From DATMER01 sp040349255 (GTDB lineage Bacteria > Acidobacteriota > Thermoanaerobaculia > Multivoradales > UBA5704): a stretch of 64,000 nt of DNA. Position 1 is the stretch's first letter. Every line of letters begins with the position of its first letter. The translations under genes were made by a program, and so were the position numbers. This document shows, piece after piece, positions 52,589 to 62,778 of this stretch. Under the pieces are notes generated by a model. The model did not search any database. It had not been told where the DNA came from and worked only from the letters and a program-made list of their open reading frames with translations. The DNA lies in the NCBI GenBank assembly GCA_040349255.1, contig JBEQUE010000123.1, forward strand, positions 1 to 64,000, read 5' to 3'.

Positions 52589-53518
52589 TCAGATCCTCCG
52601 CGCCGCGCGCAGGCGGGCCGAGCGGGACCGGGGGTTGCGCTCCACCTCGGCCTCGGTCGGCCGCAGGGGCTTGCGGGTCAGGACTTCGATGAGCTGCGTC
52701 TCGGACCGGGCGCGGCCGGTCACCGGGTCGATCTCGCCGCGGGCCGCGTCGCGCAGGGTGTTCTTGACGATCCGGTCCTCCAGGCTGTGGTAGGAGATGA
52801 CGACCAGCCGGCCGTCGGCCTCCAGCAGGTTGATCGTCTGCTCCATGAACTCCTCCAGCCCGGAGAGCTCCTCGTTGACCGCGATGCGCAGCGCCTGGAA
52901 CACGCGCGTGGCCGGATCGACGCGCCCCTCGCGATCGCCCGGCCGGCTGCCCTTCGCGCGCTCGATGAGCCGCCGGAGCTGGCCGGTGGTCTCGATGCCC
53001 CCCTCCTCTTCGCGGGCGCGGACGATCGCGCGCGCGATGCGCCTCGCCTGCATCTCCTCACCGAAGTCCCGGATCATCATCTCCAGCTCCCCCTCCGAAG
53101 CCTCGTTGACCAGATCGGCCGCCGTACGCTCGGCGAGCCCCATCCGCATGTCGAGCGGTGCGTCGAAGCGGAAGCTGAAGCCCCGCTCCGGCGTGTCGAG
53201 CTGCATCGACGAGACGCCCAGGTCGGCCAGGACGCCCGCGACCTTCCCGATCCCCAGGCCGGCCAGAGCCTGCTCCAGCCGATGGAAGTTGGCATGGACG
53301 AAGCGCGCCCGGCCGCCGAACCGGGCCAGGCGCTCCGCCGCGAGCTCGAGAGCCCGCGGGTCGCGGTCGACTCCGACCACGCGAACCTCCGGCGAGGCTT
53401 CGAGGATCGCCTCGGAGTGGCCGCCGAGCCCGAGCGTGACATCGACGAAGAGACCGCCCCTCTCGACCGCCAGGTGGTCGAGGGTCTCCGCGACCATGAC
53501 GGGCAGGTGCGCGTCCAC
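52589..53518 (-). CDS. rsmH: 16S rRNA (cytosine1402-N4)-methyltransferase
   Basis: RsmH (MraW) methylates N4 of C1402 of 16S rRNA, the same nucleotide whose ribose is methylated by RsmI, also encoded in this window. The 309-residue protein has the motif LGLGGHSEAILE, GVDRDPRALELA and a C-terminal RNA-binding SYHSLEDRIVKNTLR segment. The start is GTG, immediately after the TAA of mraZ. The gene is 4 nt from ftsL. Confidence 0.96.
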   Translation of the reverse strand: MDAHLPVMVAETLDHLAVERGGLFVDVTLGLGGHSEAILEASPEVRVVGVDRDPRALELAAERLARFGGRARFVHANFHRLEQALAGLGIGKVAGVLADLGVSSMQLDTPERGFSFRFDAPLDMRMGLAERTAADLVNEASEGELEMMIRDFGEEMQARRIARAIVRAREEEGGIETTGQLRRLIERAKGSRPGDREGRVDPATRVFQALRIAVNEELSGLEEFMEQTINLLEADGRLVVISYHSLEDRIVKNTLRDAARGEIDPVTGRARSETQLIEVLTRKPLRPTEAEVERNPRSRSARLRAARRI

Positions 53519-53962
53519 TTAGATGCCCAGGTCGCTGAGGGCACGGTAGTCATCCTCCGTGAACGGCTGGTCGGTCAACCGCGCCCGGAACCGGTCATGG
53601 TTCCAGACCACCAGGTGGTCGAGCTGTCCCATGACCACCACGTCTCCGGCCATCCCGGCGCTGTCCCTCAGGAGCTGCGGGATCAGGATCCGGCCCTGCA
53701 CGTCGAGCTGCGCCTGCTGGCCGAAATAGCTCGCCCGCTCCAGGAAGCGCGCCCTCACCGGGTTCGTGGACGGCAACGCCACCAGCTTGGCTTCGAGCTC
53801 CTCCCAGACCGGCAGCGGATAGATCAGCGCGGAATCCCCCAGCACGGAGGTGACGAAGAGGTCGGAGCTCCCGTGACGGTCCTCCAGCACCCGGCGGAAG
53901 TCGGTCGGGATCTTCAACCTCCCCTTGTCATCGATCTTGGCCGGTGAGCTTCCGCGGAACAT
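53519..53962 (-). CDS. mraZ: Transcriptional regulator MraZ
   Basis: MraZ is a ring-forming DNA-binding protein with two AbrB-like domains that represses its own dcw cluster. The 147-residue protein shows the first domain (KIDDKGRLKIPTDFRRVLED) and the second (LDVQGRILIPQLLRDSAGM). I start at the ATG at 53962 (MFRGSSPAKID), matching the family; the frame is open upstream, but that part lies over the promoter. Four direct boxes and a good promoter lie upstream. Confidence 0.95.
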   Translation of the reverse strand: MFRGSSPAKIDDKGRLKIPTDFRRVLEDRHGSSDLFVTSVLGDSALIYPLPVWEELEAKLVALPSTNPVRARFLERASYFGQQAQLDVQGRILIPQLLRDSAGMAGDVVVMGQLDHLVVWNHDRFRARLTDQPFTEDDYRALSDLGI

Positions 53963-54005
53963 TTGTGGGGGACCCCTCCCCGAGTTACGACCCGTCTGGG
54001 GCGGG

Positions 54006-54034
54006 ATCTTAGCAATCTGCTCCACTTTTGTCCA
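54006..54034 (-). promoter_or_regulatory. dcw-cluster promoter TGGACA-N17-TAAGAT
   Basis: On the minus strand TGGACA (54034-54029) and TAAGAT (54011-54006) are separated by 17 bp, with TGC before the -10 giving an extended -10. Initiation near 53999 would leave a leader of about 37 nt before mraZ. The -35 is part of the MraZ box array, so a bound repressor would mask it. Confidence 0.7.
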
Positions 54035-54055
54035 TTTTCTCCCACTTTCTTCCAC
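54021..54055 (-). promoter_or_regulatory. MraZ-type operator: four TGGNN direct repeats, 10-bp period
   Basis: Reading towards mraZ on the minus strand, TGGAA, TGGGA, TGGAC and TGGAG follow each other at exactly 10-bp intervals. On the plus strand these are tccac 54051-54055, cccac 54041-54045, tccat 54031-54035 and tccac 54021-54025. In E. coli MraZ binds direct TGGGN repeats spaced by 5 nt, the same geometry. The array covers the -35 region. Confidence 0.75.
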
Positions 54056-54087
54056 CGGATCGCACGCGAGAGGCGAAAATAGAGCGC

Positions 54088-54159
54088 AAAAAGAAAAAGA
54101 ACCCAAGGAACTGCAAGGACCTAAAGGACCAAGTCCTTTGTCCCTGCAGCCCTTGCAGT
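54088..54159 (-). terminator. Nested hairpin with T-rich tail behind the SurA-like gene
   Basis: ACTGCAAGG (54110-54118) pairs with CCTTGCAGT (54151-54159), enclosing a second stem AAAGGAC/GTCCTTT (54123-54129 and 54133-54139). On the minus strand the stem is followed by two T5 runs (54098-54094 and 54092-54088). This should terminate the mfd/chaperone unit just before the dcw promoter. Confidence 0.65.
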
Positions 54160-54172
54160 CCTTTATGTCCCT

Positions 54173-55378
54173 TTACCGGGGAGGTGGCGGCGGAGGAGCC
54201 TGCTCGTTCGGCGGCTCCTCCACGACGGGCGGCGGCGTGTTCGTGATCGGCTTGGGCTCGGGCAGGGCGCCAGGCTCGCCGCCGACCGGGGTATCGGGGC
54301 TCAGGCTGGGCAATGCAGAAGCGTCCGTGGACGGCGCCAGGCCGAGCTTCTCGTCCTGGGTCTTCGGGCGGACGCCGAGCTGGCGGCGGAAGTTCGCGGC
54401 GTCGGGCGGCGGCTCGGTCACGATCAGCGACTTCTTCTCCAGCTCGGCCATGTAGCGGCCGATCTCGTCCTGCATCTTGAGGCGCTGCTCGCGCTGGCGG
54501 ATCTGCTCCTGGACCTCGGCGAAGGCCGGGATGCGCGCCTCCTTGCGGTCCACCACCTGGAGCACGTGCAGACCGCCGCGGCCGGCAACCGGCTCGCTCA
54601 CCGCGCCCGGCGCCAGCTTCCACACCGCGGCCTCCAGGCTCGCGTCGAGATCGCCGGGCGTGACCCAGCCGACCTCGATCACGCCGCTCGTCTGGCCCTT
54701 GCCGGAGGTCTGAGCCACGGCGTCGGCGAGCGACCTGCCGCCGGCCACGCTGCCGCGGATCTGCGCGGCGAGCTGGCGCCGCTCGTCGGCGGTCGGCAGG
54801 CCGCCCTCCTCCAGCACGACGATCTCGCGGAGCTGCACCTGCTCGGGCTGCTTGAACTGCTCGCGGTCGCGCTGGTAGATGCGGCGCAGGTCGTCCTCGT
54901 CGAGCTTGATGCGGCTCTGGACCTCGCGGCCCATGACCTCGCGGGCCCGCAGGTCGCGGCGGAGCCGTTCGCGGAGCTGCGCCTCGGTCATCCCCGACTG
55001 CGCCAGCGCCGCCGCGAAGTCCTCGTCGGACTGGATGCCGAAGTTCTGCTTCATCTGGCCGATCTGCTGGGTGATCTCGGCGTCGCCGACGTTGACGTCG
55101 AGCTGCTGCGCGCGCGACTCGATGAGCAGCTCCTCGTAGAGGTCCTTGTAGGCGAGCTCGCCGATCTCTCCGAGGAGCTTCCCGCGCTCCTCGGCGTCCA
55201 GGTCGGGCTGGCGCAGGAGCTCCCGGGCCATGTTCGACCGCCGCTGCTCGTAGTCGTAGAGCGTGGCGATCTGGTCGTTGACGCGCAGGACGACCCGGTT
55301 GAGGACCTCGGCGCGCACAGCGGGCGAAATCGAAAGGAAGCCGAGGAGGAGGAGGGGGAGGAGTCTAGGTCTGCTCAT
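54173..55378 (-). CDS. SurA-type periplasmic chaperone/peptidyl-prolyl isomerase
   Basis: The 401-residue protein has a signal peptide (about 1-23). A SurA N-domain follows (LNRVVLRVNDQIATLYDYE, about 25-160), then one parvulin domain (about 180-285, including QLREIVVLEEGGLP and the GLHVLQVVDRKE motif). The C-terminus, about 335-401, is a Pro-rich, low-complexity tail ending in a run of prolines. It should escort or isomerise outer-membrane proteins. It overlaps the next chaperone gene by 1 base (TGATG). Confidence 0.9.
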   Translation of the reverse strand: MSRPRLLPLLLLGFLSISPAVRAEVLNRVVLRVNDQIATLYDYEQRRSNMARELLRQPDLDAEERGKLLGEIGELAYKDLYEELLIESRAQQLDVNVGDAEITQQIGQMKQNFGIQSDEDFAAALAQSGMTEAQLRERLRRDLRAREVMGREVQSRIKLDEDDLRRIYQRDREQFKQPEQVQLREIVVLEEGGLPTADERRQLAAQIRGSVAGGRSLADAVAQTSGKGQTSGVIEVGWVTPGDLDASLEAAVWKLAPGAVSEPVAGRGGLHVLQVVDRKEARIPAFAEVQEQIRQREQRLKMQDEIGRYMAELEKKSLIVTEPPPDAANFRRQLGVRPKTQDEKLGLAPSTDASALPSLSPDTPVGGEPGALPEPKPITNTPPPVVEEPPNEQAPPPPPPR

Positions 55379-56198
55379 CAGAGATAAGAACCCTGGTAGT
55401 TGAACGGAAGATTCCGTCGGTGGACCACGACATTGTATTGGCTGCGCCCCTCCCTGACCAGATCGGCCAGGAGCCGGTCCGCGCGCTCCTGCCGCAGGCG
55501 CTCGCGGATCTCCTCCCGGGCTTCTTCGAGAGGCACGGCCCCGGCCGGGAAGTGCTCCAGGACCTGGAAGACGTGGAACCCGTAGTCGGCCGGCACGACC
55601 TTGCTCACCTCGCCGGGCTTCAGGGCGAAGATCACGTCCGCGAACGCCGGCGGCAGGTTCTCGCGCGAGAGCTCGCCCTGGTAGCCGCCGGTCGCCGCGC
55701 TCGGGTCGCTGGAGAGCCGCCGCGCCAGCTCCGCGAAGTCGGCGCCGGCCGAGATGTCCTGCAGCGCGCGCTCCGCCGACGCCCGGTCCTCGGTCAGGAT
55801 CTGCCGCAGCCGCACGCGCTCCGGGCGGACGAACTCCTGCCGGTGCGCCTCGTACCAGGCCGCGATCTCGCGCTCGGAGGGCTCGCTCCTGTCCAGGCTC
55901 CGGAGCAGGGCATCCGTCGCCTCGCGCGGCCCGCCCTTCCCTTCCGCCAGAAGCTTGCGGTCCACGGCCATGCGGACAAGGATCTTCTCCTCCAGGAACT
56001 GGTCGAAGAGCTGGGACAGCACGTCGCTTCCGAGCACGCCGTCCGAGTCGTCGGACATCCTCTCCAGGTACGCCTCGAACTCGGAATAGCGCACCTCCCG
56101 GCCGCCGATCTGCGCCGCCACGTCGGGCGCCAGAGGCTCCGCCTTGCGGCAGGCCAGCGCCGCCAGCAGCAGGAGGAGGGAGACCCGGCGCGCACGTT

Positions 56199-56202
<4 letters not shown>
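55378..56202 (-). CDS. Parvulin-type peptidyl-prolyl isomerase, probable lipoprotein
   Basis: The 274-residue protein has a short signal with a Cys near residue 19 (LLAALACRK), a possible but imperfect lipobox. A helical SurA-like N-part (about 30-130) and a parvulin domain (about 130-235) follow, including RLRQILTEDRASAERALQ, SAATGGYQGELSRENLP and DYGFHVFQVLEH. It resembles PrsA/SurA-like chaperones. The ATG overlaps the mfd stop (ATGA), so it is translated in the mfd unit. Confidence 0.88.
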
Positions 56203-59672
<3,470 letters not shown>

Positions 59673-59694
59673 AGGATGGGAGAGTTTATAGGAA

Positions 59695-59717
59695 CCCCGC
59701 GAATCCGCGCCGCGGGG
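59695..59717. terminator. GC hairpin between the small membrane gene and mfd
   Basis: CCCCGCG (59695-59701) pairs with CGCGGGG (59711-59717). TTTT follows on the plus strand only. It lies between two minus-strand genes, so its role as a terminator is not clear; it may also overlap the mfd promoter region. Confidence 0.4.
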
Positions 59718-59725
59718 TTTTCACA

Positions 59726-59764
59726 CGATTCGACTCAGCGATCCGACTCAGCGATTCGACTCAG
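59726..59764. repeat. 13-bp tandem repeat, three units
   Basis: CGATYCGACTCAG is repeated three times without a gap (59726-59738, 59739-59751 and 59752-59764), with one base differing in the middle unit. The last unit contains the stop codon of the minus-strand membrane protein gene (59763-59761). Confidence 0.85.
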
Positions 59765-60051
59765 GAGGCCGTCCGGCGCCGGGAAGCCTCGATCCGCGCC
59801 GCGACCCAGATCGATCCGCGCACCAGGACGGGCGGAACGATCAGACAGGCCAGCACGCCGGACAGGAGCTGCGTCATCCACTCGGCCCAGGTGATCTCCT
59901 GGGGACCGAGCACGAAGCCGCGCAGGCTCACGCCGATACCCCAGAGGAGCGCCACCAGGATGCCGCCGCAGAGGGCCGATTCCGTCGCCGATTCGAGTCT
60001 CTTTTCCACCGTCGTTGCTCCCCTGTTGCCGGACCGCGTCTCGCGATCCAT
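59761..60051 (-). CDS. Small membrane protein, two predicted helices
   Basis: The 96-residue protein has a polar start, then helices at about 26-48 (ALCGGILVALLWGIGVSL) and 58-80 (WMTQLLSGVLACLIVPPVLV), and a basic C-terminus. It belongs to no family that I recognise. It is the only gene between mfd and the nucleotidyltransferase module. Its stop codon lies inside a 13-bp tandem repeat. Confidence 0.65.
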   Translation of the reverse strand: MDRETRSGNRGATTVEKRLESATESALCGGILVALLWGIGVSLRGFVLGPQEITWAEWMTQLLSGVLACLIVPPVLVRGSIWVAARIEASRRRTAS

Positions 60052-60119
60052 ACCTCCCTATACGGCAAAGCGCGTGCCAACCCCTCACCTCGGGACGGCT
60101 GTGGTAGGTTTCCGTCTCG

Positions 60120-60383
60120 ATGAGGACCCTGTCGCCGGACACTCCGCCCGAGATCGAGGAAATCCTTCTCGAAGGCTACCGGCGGATGACACCCCAGCAG
60201 AAGCTGGCGCGGGTCATGGATCTGAACCGGGCCGCCCAGGAGATGGCCGCGGCGCGAATCCGGGCCGATTACGGCCCCGGTCTGTCCGAACGTGAGCTTC
60301 GGCTCCGCCTGGCCTCGCTCTGGCTCGACCGGGAGACCATGATCCGGGCCTTCGGATGGGATCCGGAGATCGAGGGCTACTGA
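60120..60383 (+). CDS. Small helical protein paired with a nucleotidyltransferase
   Basis: The 87-residue protein is helical and has no membrane segment. It includes EIEEILLEGYRRMTPQQKLARVMDL, LSERELRLRLASLW and a final GWDPEIEGY. I do not recognise the family by name, but small proteins with the same look often precede a nucleotidyltransferase gene. A TAGGTT box lies 9 nt before its ATG, with no ribosome site. It ends 2 nt before the nucleotidyltransferase gene and may be its antitoxin-like partner. Confidence 0.7.
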   Translation: MRTLSPDTPPEIEEILLEGYRRMTPQQKLARVMDLNRAAQEMAAARIRADYGPGLSERELRLRLASLWLDRETMIRAFGWDPEIEGY

Positions 60384-60385
60384 CG

Positions 60386-60970
60386 ATGTCTCTGCCGGAC
60401 GCCCTGCAAGCGATGCTGGAAGTCGCCCGGAAGCTCGAAGATCTCGGCGTTCCCTACCTGGTCGGAGGCTCCCTCGCCAGCTCGCTCTACGGCATCCCCC
60501 GGAGCACCCAGGACGCGGATCTTGTCGCCGATCTCCGGCCGGAGCACGTGCAGCCGCTGGTCGCGGCCCTGTCGCCTTCCTTCTATGCCGACTCCGAGCG
60601 GGCGGCGGACGCCGTACGCCGGCGGGCTTCCTTCAACGTGATCCACCTCGCGACCATGACGAAGGTGGACATCTTCGTCATGACCGACGAGCCTCTCGAT
60701 CTGGAGGAGATGGCCCGGCGCCAGATCCTGCCGGTCGGAGAGGCCGGCACGCCGGTCCCGGTGGCGAGCGCGGAGGATACGGTGCTCCAGAAGCTCGTCT
60801 GGTTCCGCAAGGGAGGCGGCGTGTCGGAGCGGCAGTGGAACGACGTGCTCGGAGTGCTCAAGGTCCGCCGCGGACGGATCGACCTCGACTATTTGCGACT
60901 CTGGGCCTCCCGGCTGGATCTCGACGATCTGCTCGACCGGGCCCTCGAGGACGCTGGAACCGACACCTGA
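60386..60970 (+). CDS. Nucleotidyltransferase (AbiEii/MNT-like)
   Basis: The 194-residue protein has the Pol-beta-type nucleotidyltransferase motif: VGGSLASSLYGIPRSTQDADLV with the GGS loop and a DAD metal site (about 31-50). A third acidic residue lies in KVDIFV. A C-terminal helical domain follows. Related proteins act as toxins of AbiE-like or MNT-type systems that modify tRNA, or as aminoglycoside-type transferases. The target is not evident. The start is the ATG 2 nt after the small partner gene, although the frame is open further upstream. Confidence 0.82.
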   Translation: MSLPDALQAMLEVARKLEDLGVPYLVGGSLASSLYGIPRSTQDADLVADLRPEHVQPLVAALSPSFYADSERAADAVRRRASFNVIHLATMTKVDIFVMTDEPLDLEEMARRQILPVGEAGTPVPVASAEDTVLQKLVWFRKGGGVSERQWNDVLGVLKVRRGRIDLDYLRLWASRLDLDDLLDRALEDAGTDT

Positions 60971-61031
60971 CCACGGAGGAGCCGGGCCGTGGTGTGCTAC
61001 GCTCCCGGCGATTTCTACGGAGGGATACAAC

Positions 61032-61568
61032 ATGCCTGACCGTTTTCCCCAGGAGGCCGTGCTCCGGGACGGACGCCGTCTCATGCTCCGTCTGTTCACC
61101 GCCAACGACGTGGACGCGCTGTATCACTTCTTCCAGCATCTCCCGGAAGACGTGCGGCGCTTCGCCTGGGACCGCATCGACAGCCACGCCCTGGTCGAGA
61201 CCTGGGGACGCGAGCTCGACTACGCCAAGGTCCTGCCCATCCTGGCCTATGACGGCGGCCGGGTCGTGGCCGACGCCACTCTCCACCGGCGCGAGGGCAG
61301 CCCGCTGCGCCTGGTCGGCCGCATCAAGTGGCTCATCGACCCGGAGTACCGCGGCCACGGGCTCGGCACCATCCTGGTCAACAACTTCATCTCCATCGCG
61401 CGCAACAACGGCCTGCGCCACCTGACCTGCATGCTGATCTCGGACCTGGAGGCCGACGCCGTGAAGACCCTGAGCGACCTGGGCTTCGAGGGCTACACCA
61501 TCCCCGGCTACGGGACCGATCCCGACGGCAGCCAGCACGACATGATCAAGATGGTCCTGAAGCTCTGA
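61032..61568 (+). CDS. GNAT-family acetyltransferase
   Basis: The 178-residue protein has a GNAT fold with the acetyl-CoA loop in DPEYRGHGLGTILV and the LISDLEADAVKTLSDLGF segment. Its N-terminal half (residues 1-90) is typical for the family of acetyltransferases that act on metabolites or proteins. The substrate is unknown. A good GGAGG lies 9 nt upstream, and TGCTACGCT further upstream could be an extended -10 box. It ends 28 nt before the convergent cupin gene. Confidence 0.85.
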   Translation: MPDRFPQEAVLRDGRRLMLRLFTANDVDALYHFFQHLPEDVRRFAWDRIDSHALVETWGRELDYAKVLPILAYDGGRVVADATLHRREGSPLRLVGRIKWLIDPEYRGHGLGTILVNNFISIARNNGLRHLTCMLISDLEADAVKTLSDLGFEGYTIPGYGTDPDGSQHDMIKMVLKL

Positions 61569-61596
61569 CCCACGTAGGGCGCGGCCCGGCCGCGCC

Positions 61597-61959
61597 CTAC
61601 GCCTCGTCGCGGCCGTGGGCGTGGGCCGGAGGCGAGGTCGCCTCGACCGCCTTGAACCGCTCCAGCACGCGGTATCGGTGCTCCGCTCCCTTCGGCACCA
61701 CCCAGGAATCGCCGGAATTCAGCACGACCGTCTGCCCCTCGAGGGTCAGCTCGGCCTTGCCCTCCAGCACGTACCCGACCGTTTCGTAGTCGCGGCGGCT
61801 CGCCGGCTTGCCCTCCGTGCTCTCCTCCTCCCACAGGCGCATGGCCACATGGATTCCCGACGCAAGGTAGGTCTGTCCCATGGACCCGCGCGGCGAGTGT
61901 CTCGAATCGACCTTGGTGACGGTGGTATCGGCGGCATTAACGTTTGTCGTCTCAGCCAT
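61597..61959 (-). CDS. Small cupin-domain protein
   Basis: The 120-residue protein has a single cupin barrel (about 35-105): GYVLEGKAELTLEGQTVVL, then SGDSWVVPKGAEHRYRVLE. The metal-ligand histidine set appears incomplete: only one histidine of the second motif (EHRY) is present. It may therefore be a non-enzymatic sugar- or ligand-binding cupin. It ends in a His-rich stretch (HAHGRDEA). It is convergent with the GNAT gene. Confidence 0.85.
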   Translation of the reverse strand: MAETTNVNAADTTVTKVDSRHSPRGSMGQTYLASGIHVAMRLWEEESTEGKPASRRDYETVGYVLEGKAELTLEGQTVVLNSGDSWVVPKGAEHRYRVLERFKAVEATSPPAHAHGRDEA

Positions 61960-62113
61960 CTCAGTCCTCCTCTCGATCCGGCATCAATGCATGAGCGCTG
62001 CCAGGGTCCATCTCTGACCCGCGCTCAGTCTTTGACCCACCCTTCTGGCTCAATCGCTGACCCGGACCTGCTTAAGTTATTGATTCTACGAGGCCGGCTT
62101 CAGAAGCCAATCC

Positions 62114-62129
62114 TGGCACAGTGGGTGCA
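62114..62129 (+). promoter_or_regulatory. Sigma-54-like motif TGGCAC-N5-GTGCA
   Basis: TGGCAC (62114-62119) is followed after AGTGG by GTGCA, with GG and GC separated by exactly 10 bp. This is the spacing of a -24/-12 sigma-54 promoter. The second half is GTGC where the consensus is TTGC. It sits in a 354-nt gene-free interval (61960-62313), and the only downstream plus-strand structure is a hairpin-rich segment that ends at a terminator. Confidence 0.4.
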
Positions 62130-62139
62130 CTCCGAAGGG

Positions 62140-62301
62140 CCAAGACATCTTTGAGAGGGGTTGAGGTCGGTCGCTCCTGATTGGAGGGCTGGTGGCCGGG
62201 GGGACCAAACCCCCGGCCGGCGGTCAGAAGTCTTTGTTGTTCTTTTTTCAGGTCGGTTTAGGAGAATGGTCGAAAGGGGGTCCCGCAAGGGGCCCCCTTT
62301 T
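62140..62301 (+). ncRNA. Candidate structured small RNA
   Basis: The interval from the expected start of the sigma-54-like motif to a strong terminator is about 162 nt and lacks a convincing ORF. It contains a perfect 9-bp stem GGCCGGGGG/CCCCCGGCC (62194-62202 with 62210-62218), a small CTCC/GGAG stem near 62174-62186 and a T-rich linker. The octamer AGGTCGGT occurs twice. I cannot match it to a known RNA such as 6S, SRP or tmRNA. Its being transcribed is inference. Confidence 0.35.
62273..62301. terminator. Terminator with GCAA loop
   Basis: AAAGGGGGTCCC pairs with GGGGCCCCCTTT (one G-T pair) around a GCAA tetraloop, followed by T. It lies 12 nt behind the YciH-like gene on the minus strand and would also end the candidate RNA on the plus strand, so it appears bidirectional. 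Confidence 0.8.
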
Positions 62302-62313
62302 CGCATCACCGCG

Positions 62314-62700
62314 TCACCCGCCCGACCGCTTCGCCTTGTACCCCGCCTTCACCAGCTCGGCCAGGACCCGGTCGGCGTGATCTCCCTGGACCTCCAGCTC
62401 GAAACAGGGATCGCCGCCCGCGGTCTTCGACGCCTTGAGCGCGCCGCCGCCGCCGAACAGGCGCTTCCATTCGCTCAGCAGGCGGGAGGCGTCGTCGCGG
62501 GTCAGTACCAGGGGAGCTGCCACGGTCACCGTCTTGCCGCCGCGGCCCTTGCTCTCGCGCCGCACCCGCACGTCCTGCTCGGCCGGTGGAAGGCTCCTCC
62601 ACGGCTCGCGCGCCGGCGCGTCGGACCTCTTCTCGACCGTCCGCTCCGACGACCAGACCAGCTTTCCGCCACCCTTGGGCTTCACCGGTTTCTCCCTCAA
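62314..62700 (-). CDS. yciH: SUI1/YciH-family translation factor-like protein
   Basis: The 128-residue protein has an SUI1 domain (about 43-128): VRVRRESKGRGGKTVTV, then LLSEWKRLFGGGGALK and FELEVQGDHADRVLAEL. It is related to eukaryotic eIF1. The bacterial protein is thought to check initiation fidelity or to act under stress. An N-terminal part rich in Lys, Arg and Pro precedes the domain. It is divergent from lepA across 78 bp. Confidence 0.9.
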   Translation of the reverse strand: MREKPVKPKGGGKLVWSSERTVEKRSDAPAREPWRSLPPAEQDVRVRRESKGRGGKTVTVAAPLVLTRDDASRLLSEWKRLFGGGGALKASKTAGGDPCFELEVQGDHADRVLAELVKAGYKAKRSGG

Positions 62701-62778
62701 GCGCTCTCCAGGAAGAGCCGCACCCTCTCAAGCGTTGTAGGATGAAGGCCACTTGCCCTTGCCCGAGAGGATCCCTGT

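Noticed and set aside
62006..62020. A 15-nt stretch that is the exact reverse complement of 15199-15213 (start of the ECF sigma gene)
   Set aside because: Some 15-mer matches are expected by chance in 64 kb of biased composition. A GGGTC/GACCC hairpin at 62004-62020 may be a mobile-element remnant, but no transposase or terminal repeats support it.
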